Source of the DNA: Clostridiales bacterium UBA1770
GTDB taxonomy: Bacteria; Bacillota; Clostridia; Oscillospirales; CAG-272
Length of the DNA: 6,324 bases
Assembly: GCA_002315325.1 (NCBI GenBank)
Contig: DCGU01000070.1
Span: 1 to 6,324, forward strand
Direction: 5' to 3'
This document shows, one piece after another, positions 1-6,314 of this stretch. The notes below the pieces were generated by a model. The model searched no databases. It saw only the letters and a list, made by a program, of their open reading frames with translations, and was not told where the DNA came from. Position 1 is the stretch's first letter. Each line of letters begins with the position of its first letter. Position numbers and translations under genes: made by a program.

Positions 1-1
1 G

Positions 2-169
2 CAAAACGCACTGTCGTACGTTTTGTTCGGCCTGACGCTGTGCTGCATGATTGCCTTCAGTCTTTTGGCCGTTTCCTTCTCCGCCATCTTCTATATCATC
101 ATCGGTGCTGCCGCCGGCATTTGCGTCTATTGTATCGGACGCGCCAAAAAGAGAGGTGACCGCACGTGA
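2..169 (+). CDS. Chromate transporter family protein, C-terminal fragment (cut by window edge)
   Basis: The last 55 codons of an open frame that enters from the left edge and ends in TGA at 167-169. The peptide is almost all hydrophobic: two likely membrane helices, about residues 5-20 and 24-46 of the visible part, then a short basic tail (RAKKRGDRT). No family motif lies in this piece. The call rests on position: it is translationally coupled, by a 4-base GTGA overlap, to a complete half-size chromate transporter, and these half-size proteins are usually encoded as adjacent pairs. Inference: the two halves form one inner-membrane transporter. The true substrate (chromate, sulfate or another anion) cannot be read from the sequence. 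The start lies outside the window. Confidence 0.7.
   Translation, partial: QNALSYVLFGLTLCCMIAFSLLAVSFSAIFYIIIGAAAGICVYCIGRAKKRGDRT
153..158 (+). promoter_or_regulatory. Ribosome binding site that decides the GTG start at 166
   Basis: GAGGTG lies 7 bases before the GTG at 166-168, inside the last codons of the upstream gene. It supports GTG as the true start. The next in-frame ATG (codon 24) would remove the conserved FGGGYG motif. The four-base overlap GTGA joins start and stop, so translation is probably coupled. Confidence 0.7.
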
Positions 170-756
170 TTTACCTGGAACTGTTTCTGCAATTTTTGAA
201 AATCGGCGCCGTTTCCTTCGGCGGCGGTTACGGGATGCTGGCCATCATCAAAGAAACCGTACTGGCACACGGCTGGCTGACCGAGAGTGAGCTGCTCAAC
301 TTTATCGCCGTGTCCGAATCGACCCCCGGCCCCATTGCCGTCAATATGGCGACCTTTATCGGCTCGTCACAGGGCGGCGTGCTCGGTGCCGTGCTGGCCA
401 CGCTGGGCGTGGTGCTGCCGGCATTTATCATCATGCTGATGATTTCCATGCTGTTGATGCGTTATATAAAAAAAGCGGGTGTCGGCGCCGCCATGAACGG
501 TGTGCGTCCCGTTGTGGCCGGGTTAATCATCGCCACGGCCGTCACGTTGTTGTTAACGGTTGCATTCGGCATCAAAACCATTGCGGATGCCCCCGACACT
601 TTTGCCTTCGGTTGGCGCGAAGCACTGATTTTTGTCCTGGTTGCCGCAGGGGCAACGCTGTACAAAAAAATCAAAAAGAAAGCCTTGTCGCCCATTATTT
701 TGATTCTTTTCTCGGGTATTATGGGACTCCTTTTGTATATTCCGCAATGGATTTAA
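166..756 (+). CDS. Chromate transporter family protein (half-size, ChrA-like)
   Basis: A 196-residue membrane protein of the chromate ion transporter (CHR) family, short-chain type with one Chromate_transp domain. Family hallmarks seen directly are the N-terminal FGGGYGM at residues 18-24 and ESTPGPIAVN at residues 51-60. About five or six hydrophobic segments follow (roughly 65-98, 107-132, 147-163 and 172-193), with a lysine-rich KKIKKK loop before the last helix. The length suits a half-size member; full-length ChrA proteins carry two such domains in one chain. It begins at GTG, overlapping the stop of the preceding partner by four bases, so the two are probably made in equal amounts and pair in the inner membrane. 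Family members export chromate or move related anions; the substrate here is unproven. Transcription should end at the hairpin starting 11 bases after the stop. Confidence 0.88.
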   Translation: MIYLELFLQFLKIGAVSFGGGYGMLAIIKETVLAHGWLTESELLNFIAVSESTPGPIAVNMATFIGSSQGGVLGAVLATLGVVLPAFIIMLMISMLLMRYIKKAGVGAAMNGVRPVVAGLIIATAVTLLLTVAFGIKTIADAPDTFAFGWREALIFVLVAAGATLYKKIKKKALSPIILILFSGIMGLLLYIPQWI

Positions 757-766
757 CCGCTGACAG

Positions 767-804
767 TATGAAAAAAGGACCGCATCTGCGGTCCTTTTTT
801 CATA
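767..804. terminator. Bidirectional rho-independent terminator
   Basis: A perfect inverted repeat with two 18-base arms (TATGAAAAAAGGACCGCA and its complement) around a 2-base centre, TC. The GC-rich core GGACCGCA/TGCGGTCC is flanked by an A run on the left and a T run on the right, so each strand gives a stable stem followed by a U tract. It starts 11 bases after the chromate transporter stop on the plus strand and lies 14 bases beyond the esterase stop on the minus strand. It therefore serves both convergent operons. Confidence 0.93.
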
Positions 805-818
805 TAATCTTTTCCGTA

Positions 819-1991
819 TTATTCCGGCTTTTTCCAGGAGAAAATCTTTTCCGGCTGACGGAACGGCGTTTCATAATAACGCCCCGTCAGCGGCGTGCCG
901 CTTCTGAAATGCAGCACGGTATCCACCAGCATCTTAATATCCTCGACGTGGTGTTTGTGCGGACCGTTTCGGAAATACCAAAGGAAATTGTCACGGCAGC
1001 CCAGGAAATCAAAAACTTCCATAGCGGCAACGGACGTTTGCCAGGTACCGGGCACGTTGGTCCACATATCGCTGGCAGCTTCCCCCTGCACCAATACTCT
1101 GGGGGCAATCATGGCCTTCAGAAAATGACAGTCAAACGGCAATTCGTTTTCCTTTTCGGCATAGGCGGGTAAATCCGGGCCAAACCAGTACGGGAAATTG
1201 AAAAGAATGTCCTTGAGTGTTTCGGAACGCCTTTCCTCACCTTCCTCATTGATGCCTGCCGAATGGATACGATAGCAGGAACCGGCGCCGGCATTGGTTT
1301 CGTTGGGATTGACGATGGCGGCACGGGTGTCCAGGACGCCGGCAAGCATAGCCGTTTTACCGCCGCGGGAATGCCCCGTAAAGATAATCCAGTCCAAATC
1401 AATATTCGGGATTCGTTCCAGCGCGTCAACGCAGCGGGAATAGCCCCAGGCCCAGGCACCGAGAGCACCGAACGTGTACGCAGGATAGACTTCAAACAAC
1501 GGACCAACCCGCCGTTTATCCTCAATAAGGTCGTTGGCCAATTCGGTGCGGTTGAACGTAGCGTAGGCGATACCGTTTTCCCGCATGGGATTCAAGAAAT
1601 CCAGGTTGTGCGCATAGTTGAAAACGAAGTCACCATCCACAACGACCGGGATTTTCCCCTCTGTCTTGACCGTAGGCCATAGTATTTTCATCATAAAGGA
1701 AGTTTGTTTTTCCCGGGTCCCCACCGTGATGCGGTACGATGACGTATCATCAGCGTTGTACGTGCAGTCCAATTTAAAATATTCCGGTTTGGGCGGAATG
1801 GTGCCGTACTGCAGGTCAATGACCGTTTTTCTCATTTCTTCACGGCGTGCCGGCCATTCGGCGGGCGTGGTAATCCGTTTACCGCTGTCGGTCATAAACG
1901 GATCGGGCAGTTGTCCCAATACGTCGTATTGCGTGAGCTTGATCGTATCCTGCGTATAGCAAAACATTTTGGGGTCAAAAGAAACGGCCAT
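819..1991 (-). CDS. CE15-like glucuronoyl esterase-type alpha/beta hydrolase, cytoplasmic
   Basis: A 390-residue serine hydrolase. The nucleophile elbow GHSRGGK spans residues 206-212 with Ser208, followed by Lys212 at +4 and a glutamate in NPNETNAGAG (Glu231) at +23. These spacings match what I recall for carbohydrate esterase family 15 (Ser213/Lys217/Glu236 in the fungal enzyme StGE2). The late histidine should be in GPHKHH (345, 347 or 348). Other CE15-like stretches are GAWAWGYSRCVDALE (178-192), FPYWF (266-270) and HFLKAMIAPR (289-298). Known CE15 enzymes cut the ester between glucuronoxylan and lignin and are usually secreted. This protein has no signal peptide (it starts MAVSFDPKMF), so it probably acts inside the cell on a small ester, which I cannot identify. 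It is the last gene of the mrp operon, 34 bases after the CvpA-like gene, with its own AGGAGA site. Acetylxylan-esterase-like activity is an alternative. Confidence 0.78.
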   Translation of the reverse strand: MAVSFDPKMFCYTQDTIKLTQYDVLGQLPDPFMTDSGKRITTPAEWPARREEMRKTVIDLQYGTIPPKPEYFKLDCTYNADDTSSYRITVGTREKQTSFMMKILWPTVKTEGKIPVVVDGDFVFNYAHNLDFLNPMRENGIAYATFNRTELANDLIEDKRRVGPLFEVYPAYTFGALGAWAWGYSRCVDALERIPNIDLDWIIFTGHSRGGKTAMLAGVLDTRAAIVNPNETNAGAGSCYRIHSAGINEEGEERRSETLKDILFNFPYWFGPDLPAYAEKENELPFDCHFLKAMIAPRVLVQGEAASDMWTNVPGTWQTSVAAMEVFDFLGCRDNFLWYFRNGPHKHHVEDIKMLVDTVLHFRSGTPLTGRYYETPFRQPEKIFSWKKPE

Positions 1992-1997
1992 AATATT

Positions 1998-2003
1998 TCT
2001 CCT
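1998..2003 (-). promoter_or_regulatory. Ribosome binding site of the CE15-like esterase
   Basis: On the minus strand AGGAGA lies 6 bases before the ATG at 1991-1989. It fixes the start in the 34-base gap after the CvpA-like gene. I see no promoter or terminator in that gap, so the gene is probably read from the mrp operon transcript. Confidence 0.7.
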
Positions 2004-2025
2004 AACTAACGTGCGTATAAAGCTT

Positions 2026-3501
2026 TTATGATTGGATGAAAGAAGGTGCAGCGGCAGCGAGAACGGACAAATAGTCCGTTAAGGAAACGGATGCATCCGC
2101 AACGTCACCGAAACGTGCCAGCAGTTGTTCGGCGACAACGTCGGCATTTTCAACGGGAATTCGGAAGCCGAGTTCAGCACCGAGTGCCGATAGGTTCTCG
2201 GCAAGCACGGCGCGTCTGTCATCGGGCTGCATCCCCGCGGTTTGCTGCAGCAGCGCGGTAACATTTCCGGCATATTTTTCCAGTTGTGCACGGGCCTCAC
2301 TCAGGGACCCGGTGTATCCGATTTTTGCGGCCAGCGAATCAATGGCGGCATCAAGGAGACTGTCGTTCAAAATTTGCGTTCTGTCATCTACGCTCTGATT
2401 GAACCGATCGAAGAAAGACCCGTTCGATATCTTTTCCAAAATGGCCTTTTCATCCAGTTTGGCGTCCAAAAGACCGGCTTCATCCAGTGACGACAGCATA
2501 TCCGCAAACGTCAAGAGATCCTTTTCAATGGTTTCCGGCGTTGTTGTGGAAAACAGCAGATAGGCACCCTTCAGTACCAAATCGGCAGGCGCCTTGGCAC
2601 GCGGTGCCGACATATCGAAATACGTATCGCCGTTGAGCCATTTTGCCGATGCATCCGATAAGAAACCGGCCAAAAGGGACGGCATCATCTTGGTTTCGCC
2701 GAGGGAGGAAGCGATATGCGTCACTGCCTTTGCCTGCGTGCTGCCGAACGTCGTTGCCTCCACCAATACGAAAACGTCGTCCGCAATCACCGCGGCGGCA
2801 TGCAGTTCTTCATCCAAAACGCTGTCACCGCGTTCCGTCTTCACGGTTGTCACGGCACGATACAGCATCTTTTGCGGGAAAGTCCAGGACAGGCGGCAAA
2901 TCGGCGAGGCAATCACGGATTCCGTAGAAGCCTGCGTCACTTCCAACGTATCGGCATCCAAGGGACACGTTTGTGCCTGCTGCAGGGTTTTCACCGTGTC
3001 ATTGGCCGTATGCGCAACGCCGACAATCGGCAGTGTCAAAACGGCGAACAGCAGAAAGCCGGCCAAAAGGCCCACTAAAAAGCCGAGCCCGTGGGAAGCA
3101 GTCGAATGGATATGCAGCTTTTTTTCCGCTTGACCGACGTTCTTTTTTAAGAAAGCGGTAATCAGCAATAAAACCAATAATAGGATAACAACTACGATAA
3201 AATACACGAAAACGGCAGAAACGGCCGCCAGCAGGCTGCCGGATGCGGCCGCCAAATTCGGCGATTCGCTTTCCAGGTCAAAGCCAAACGTGACAAGTAC
3301 TTTGCTGCCCAACGCGACAGCGTTTTCCCCCATGATTTTCGTGATAATCGCCGTGATCGGCAAAGCCAGCACGGCGGCAAGAGCCACGCGAATCAGCCGC
3401 AGCGACGCTTTGAAAAAGCCGCGCAAAAAGCCGACGATCGTACCGACGCCGATACAAAGGACGCCGAGTACAAGAAACGCAAGGTTAATAAGACCGGTCA
3501 T
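2026..3501 (-). CDS. CvpA-like membrane protein with large C-terminal domain of unknown function
   Basis: A 491-residue protein. The first 165 residues look like the CvpA family: four hydrophobic segments (about 4-24, 38-57, 88-118 and 138-163) and the typical GFLRGFFKASLRL stretch (24-36) after the first helix. CvpA proteins are small inner-membrane proteins of about 160-180 residues, linked to colicin V export in Escherichia coli and often of unclear role. Here about 325 further residues follow, mostly helical by appearance, rich in Ala, Leu and Asp, with no motif I recognise. Basic loops at 27-38 and 119-130 against an acidic loop at 75-79 suggest, by the positive-inside rule, that the C-terminal domain lies outside the cytoplasm. 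Its only cysteines are Cys179 and Cys202. The gene follows mrp by 21 bases, with AGAGG 6 bases before ATG. The CvpA assignment is moderately sure; the function of the tail is unknown. Confidence 0.72.
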   Translation of the reverse strand: MTGLINLAFLVLGVLCIGVGTIVGFLRGFFKASLRLIRVALAAVLALPITAIITKIMGENAVALGSKVLVTFGFDLESESPNLAAASGSLLAAVSAVFVYFIVVVILLLVLLLITAFLKKNVGQAEKKLHIHSTASHGLGFLVGLLAGFLLFAVLTLPIVGVAHTANDTVKTLQQAQTCPLDADTLEVTQASTESVIASPICRLSWTFPQKMLYRAVTTVKTERGDSVLDEELHAAAVIADDVFVLVEATTFGSTQAKAVTHIASSLGETKMMPSLLAGFLSDASAKWLNGDTYFDMSAPRAKAPADLVLKGAYLLFSTTTPETIEKDLLTFADMLSSLDEAGLLDAKLDEKAILEKISNGSFFDRFNQSVDDRTQILNDSLLDAAIDSLAAKIGYTGSLSEARAQLEKYAGNVTALLQQTAGMQPDDRRAVLAENLSALGAELGFRIPVENADVVAEQLLARFGDVADASVSLTDYLSVLAAAAPSFIQS

Positions 3502-3507
3502 ACGGCA

Positions 3508-3521
3508 CCTCTTTTTTGAGG
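3508..3521 (-). promoter_or_regulatory. Small hairpin covering the ribosome binding site of the CvpA-like gene
   Basis: On the minus-strand transcript, CCTC, six A and GAGG form a 4-bp stem in which GAGG is the Shine-Dalgarno core of the CvpA-like gene. The stem begins just after the mrp stop codon. Ribosomes finishing mrp would open it, so it could couple translation of the two genes. The stem is short and may be chance. Confidence 0.25.
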
Positions 3522-3522
3522 A

Positions 3523-4383
3523 TTACTTGTTTTCAACTTCTCCGGTTTTTTCACGGATGGTTTCAACAGCGGCATCCATGTAATTATTTTCCATCATTTC
3601 CATCCAGCCCTTATCTGCCAGCTGCGTGAGCTTGGGATCGACGGGAATGCGGGCCAGCACGTCGTAACCGAACTTGGCGGCGATTTCATCCAAATGGCTT
3701 TCGCCGAAGATTTTGATTTCTTTACCGCAGTCGGGGCATTTGACGTAACTCATATTTTCCACAAGACCCAACACGGGAATATGCATCATATCGGCCATGT
3801 GCGCCGCTTTGGACACAATCATGGAGACCAGGTCCTGGGGAGCGGTGACAATCACGACGCCGTCCAGCGGGATGGTCTGGAAAACGGTCAGGGGCACGTC
3901 GCCCGTCCCGGGAGGGCAGTCAACGATCAAATAGTCCATATCCGTCCAAACGGTATCCGTCCAGAACTGTTTCACCATACCGGCGATGACGGGACCGCGC
4001 CAAATCACGGGTTTATCTTCTTCATCCAACAGCAGATTGGCAGACATAATTTCGATACCGGTCGTCGTGGCGGGCGGCAGCATAGCGCCGTCCTCCCCTT
4101 CAACGGGCTTTTTCAAACCGAAAGCTTTGGGGATAGAGGGACCTGTTACGTCGGCGTCAATGATACCGACACGGAATCCCTGGCGCTGCAAAAGCACTGC
4201 CAGCATAGAGGAGACCATCGACTTACCGACACCGCCCTTACCGCTGACGACACCGATGACGTGCTTCACGGAACTGAAGGCATTCAGCGGCTCGTGCAAA
4301 TCCTGCGGCTGATTTTTGGAGGGGCAATTGGCGCCGCACGTGGAACAATCGTGCGTGCAGCCGGAAACGTTTTCTTCAGACAT
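3523..4383 (-). CDS. mrp: Mrp/NBP35 family P-loop ATPase, iron-sulfur cluster carrier
   Basis: A 286-residue cytoplasmic ATPase of the Mrp/ApbC/NBP35 family, which binds a [4Fe-4S] cluster and hands it to target proteins. Seen directly are the deviant Walker A SGKGGVGKS (47-55) with signature Lys49 and Lys54, switch I IDADVTGPSIP (75-85), Walker B-region VDCPPGTGD (154-162), and C-x2-C at Cys216/Cys219 in KCPDCGK, the conserved cluster ligands bridging the dimer. The N-terminus adds a second cysteine cluster, Cys9-x3-Cys13-x2-Cys16-x3-Cys20, which recalls the N-terminal ferredoxin-like motif of NBP35 but with shorter spacing. The length suits a minimal Mrp without the DUF59 domain. The start ATG has AAAGGAAG 8 bases upstream. 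It is the first gene of the three-gene operon, divergent from gpmI. Confidence 0.95.
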   Translation of the reverse strand: MSEENVSGCTHDCSTCGANCPSKNQPQDLHEPLNAFSSVKHVIGVVSGKGGVGKSMVSSMLAVLLQRQGFRVGIIDADVTGPSIPKAFGLKKPVEGEDGAMLPPATTTGIEIMSANLLLDEEDKPVIWRGPVIAGMVKQFWTDTVWTDMDYLIVDCPPGTGDVPLTVFQTIPLDGVVIVTAPQDLVSMIVSKAAHMADMMHIPVLGLVENMSYVKCPDCGKEIKIFGESHLDEIAAKFGYDVLARIPVDPKLTQLADKGWMEMMENNYMDAAVETIREKTGEVENK

Positions 4384-4432
4384 TTCAAATACTTCCTTTG
4401 TTTTCTATTAACTAAAAATTATAGTCCTAAAT

Positions 4433-4461
4433 ATTATATACCATCCCCATCAATTTAGCAA
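4433..4461 (-). promoter_or_regulatory. Candidate sigma-70-type promoter for the mrp operon
   Basis: On the minus strand a -35-like TTGCTA (4461-4456) and a perfect -10 TATAAT (4438-4433) are separated by 17 bases. The -10 lies about 50 bases before the mrp start. A second TATAAT at 4423-4418 has no good -35 partner. Sequence match only; the AT-rich setting raises the chance of false hits. Confidence 0.5.
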
Positions 4462-4491
4462 GTTTACAACTCTCTTTCCCTGCTTTTTTTG

Positions 4492-4520
4492 AAAACTGCG
4501 GCACGTTGCGCCGTTTTTTT
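4492..4520 (+). terminator. Terminator-like hairpin in the divergent intergenic region
   Basis: AAAACTGCG (4492-4500) pairs with CGCCGTTTT (4509-4517) with one T/C mismatch and an 8-base loop, ending in a run of seven T (4514-4520). It reads as a rho-independent terminator on the plus strand only. No gene lies before it on that strand, and the candidate gpmI promoter lies after it. It could insulate gpmI from stray transcription or end a short unannotated transcript. Confidence 0.35.
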
Positions 4521-4523
4521 CAC

Positions 4524-4539
4524 AATTGCTCTTGCAATT
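4524..4539. promoter_or_regulatory. Dyad overlapping the gpmI -35 box (possible operator)
   Basis: A perfect inverted repeat, AATTGC-TCTT-GCAATT, with 6-base arms and a 4-base centre. It covers the whole TTGCAA -35 box of the candidate gpmI promoter except no part of the -10. The geometry suits a dimeric regulator binding over the -35, but no known operator is recognised and chance is possible in AT-rich DNA. Confidence 0.35.
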
Positions 4540-4559
4540 ATACGAATTTGGAATATACT
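4532..4559 (+). promoter_or_regulatory. Candidate sigma-70-type promoter for gpmI
   Basis: The -35 TTGCAA (4532-4537) and -10 TATACT (4554-4559) are separated by 16 bases. Transcription would start near 4566, giving a leader of about 40 bases before the gpmI ATG. A second TATACT at 4562-4567 has no suitably placed -35. Confidence 0.55.
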
Positions 4560-4604
4560 TATATACTGAAAGATTATTTGTCAAATTGACAGAAAGGATA
4601 TTTC

Positions 4605-6275
4605 ATGAATAAGAAGCTTGAAAAACTCTCTACTTTTTCCGGTGTGAAGGGACCTGTCGTCACCATCGTTATGGACGGTGTCGGTATTGCCCCCGCAGAA
4701 AGCGCCGGTAATGCCGTTGCCCTGGCCAACACACCCACGCTGGACCGCTTGATGGCAACCTACCCGATGGTCAAGCTCAAGGCCCATGGTACGGCTGTCG
4801 GTCTGCCCGGCGACGACGATATGGGTAACAGCGAGGTCGGCCACAACGCACTGGGTTCCGGACAGGTGTTCGCCCAGGGTGCGAAACTCGTATCCAACTC
4901 CATCGCTTCCGGCAAAATGTTCGAAAGCGCAACCTGGCACGACCTGATGGATAACGTAAAAGCCAACAAGGGTACCCTGCACTTCCTGGGTCTGTTCTCC
5001 GACGGCAACGTACACTCCCACATCGACCACCTGAAAGCCATGCTGCAGCAGGCCAAGGCCGAAGGCATCAACCGCGTTCGCGTTCACGTTTTGCTGGACG
5101 GCCGTGACGTCGGTGAAACCTCCGCACTGGATTACGTCCTGCCCTTCGAGGCATTTCTGGACGGTCTGCGCGCGCCTGATTTCGACGTATGCATTGCGTC
5201 CGGCGGCGGCAGAATGCAGATTACGATGGACCGTTACGAGGCCAACTGGGCCATGGTAGAAGCCGGCTGGAAGACCCACGTACTGGGTGAGGGCCGTCAG
5301 TTTGCCTCTGCCGAAGAGGCCGTTACGACCTACCGCAACGAACTGCACGTCATCGACCAGGATTTGCCTGCTTTCGTCATTGCCAAGGACGGCAAGCCCG
5401 TCGGCACCGTTGAAGACGGCGACAGCGTCATCTTCTACAACTTCCGCGGCGACCGTTCCATTGAAATCTCCAAGGCCTTCGACGCCCCCGCCGGCGAGTT
5501 CGAACCGTTTGACCGCGTTCGTCTGCCCAAGGTTGTCTACGCCGGTATGCTGGAATACGACGGCGACCTGCACATCCCGCACAAATTCTTGGTCAACCCG
5601 CCCGAAATTTCCAACACGATGAGCGAATACCTGGCTGACAGCGGTGTCAACCAGCTGGCCATCTCCGAAACGCAGAAATACGGCCACGTGACCTACTTCT
5701 GGAATGGTAACCGTTCCGGCAAGTTCAGCGACACGCTGGAAACCTATATTGAAGTTCCCTCCGACGTCGTTCCCTTCGAGCAGCGCCCCTGGATGAAGTG
5801 CGCCGAAATCACCGACAAGCTGATTGAAGCACTGGAGAGCGGCAAGTACCGCTATCTGCGCGTCAACTTCCCGAACGGCGATATGGTCGGTCACACCGGT
5901 TCCCTGCAGGCCACCCGCTGCTCCATGGAAGCACTCGACATTCAGCTCGGCCGCATCCTGCCCGTCATTGATAAACTGGGCGGTGTTGCGCTGATTACCG
6001 CCGACCACGGTAACGCCGATGAGATGTACGAGACCGACAAGAAGACGAACCTGCCCAAGGCCAACAAGGAAGGCAAGTTCAAAGCCAAGACTTCCCACAC
6101 GCTCAACCGTGTTCCCTGCATCATCTACGACAACACCGATGCCAAGGCACACTACGCCGTTAAGGAAGACGACGGCCGCTTTGGGCTGTCCGACGTGGCT
6201 GCCACGATGGTCAACCTGATGGGCTTTGCAGCACCCGACATGTGGGACGAAAGCCTGATTGAAATCAAGGGTTAA
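4605..6275 (+). CDS. gpmI: 2,3-bisphosphoglycerate-independent phosphoglycerate mutase, long form
   Basis: This enzyme interconverts 3- and 2-phosphoglycerate in glycolysis and gluconeogenesis in the cytoplasm, using two metal ions (usually Mn2+) and a phosphoserine intermediate. Residues seen are Asp24 in MDGVG, the nucleophile Ser76 in DDDMGNSEVGHNALG (70-84), His137 in SDGNVHSH, DGRD (165-168), Arg203 and MDRYE (208-212) of the inserted transferase domain, then Asp426/His430 in NGDMVGHTG, Asp467/His468 in ADHGN and His498 in SHT of the phosphatase domain. All expected metal ligands are present. At 556 residues it exceeds the usual bacterial length of about 510. Motifs such as GQVFAQGAKLV, FWNGNRSGKF and the enlarged loop between His468 and His498 resemble the plant and trypanosomatid form. 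ATG has AAAGGA 6 bases upstream. Codons are strongly C-ending, suggesting high expression. No terminator follows, so it is probably co-transcribed with the next gene. Confidence 0.96.
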   Translation: MNKKLEKLSTFSGVKGPVVTIVMDGVGIAPAESAGNAVALANTPTLDRLMATYPMVKLKAHGTAVGLPGDDDMGNSEVGHNALGSGQVFAQGAKLVSNSIASGKMFESATWHDLMDNVKANKGTLHFLGLFSDGNVHSHIDHLKAMLQQAKAEGINRVRVHVLLDGRDVGETSALDYVLPFEAFLDGLRAPDFDVCIASGGGRMQITMDRYEANWAMVEAGWKTHVLGEGRQFASAEEAVTTYRNELHVIDQDLPAFVIAKDGKPVGTVEDGDSVIFYNFRGDRSIEISKAFDAPAGEFEPFDRVRLPKVVYAGMLEYDGDLHIPHKFLVNPPEISNTMSEYLADSGVNQLAISETQKYGHVTYFWNGNRSGKFSDTLETYIEVPSDVVPFEQRPWMKCAEITDKLIEALESGKYRYLRVNFPNGDMVGHTGSLQATRCSMEALDIQLGRILPVIDKLGGVALITADHGNADEMYETDKKTNLPKANKEGKFKAKTSHTLNRVPCIIYDNTDAKAHYAVKEDDGRFGLSDVAATMVNLMGFAAPDMWDESLIEIKG

Positions 6276-6314
6276 TCGCGTTATTATTCAAAATCTAAAT
6301 TAAATAGGGTAGAT

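Noticed and set aside
51..290. A 79-codon plus-strand frame overlapping both chromate transporter genes
   Set aside because: It is the out-of-frame reading of two membrane protein genes whose frames join properly at GTGA. The peptide is serine/proline/arginine-rich noise.
612..1172. A 186-codon open frame on the plus strand crossing the terminator
   Set aside because: It runs out of frame through the end of the chromate transporter, through the 38-base palindrome and into the antisense of the esterase. Its protein has no coherent pattern.
2017..2029. Near-palindrome around AAAGCTTT at the stop of the CvpA-like gene, considered as a terminator
   Set aside because: It is short and AT-rich with no real loop or GC stem, and it lies inside an operon where readthrough to the esterase is expected.
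2594..3133. A 179-codon plus-strand frame antisense to the CvpA-like gene
   Set aside because: The opposite strand gives a coherent four-helix protein with a ribosome binding site and operon spacing. This frame shows no domain and no such support.
3694..4458. A 254-codon open frame on the plus strand, antisense to mrp
   Set aside because: The translation is rich in His, Gly, Asp and Arg without domain features, and mrp is certain on the other strand. No convincing ribosome binding site was noticed.
4562..4567. A second TATACT after the gpmI -10 box
   Set aside because: No -35-like hexamer lies at a workable distance. It is part of the AT-rich TATACTTATATACT stretch.
4581..6152. A 523-codon open frame on the minus strand, antisense to gpmI
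   Set aside because: It mirrors the strongly C-ending codon use of gpmI. It has no recognisable domain, its translation is of low complexity (rich in Val, Gly and Gln), and gpmI on the other strand carries every catalytic residue.
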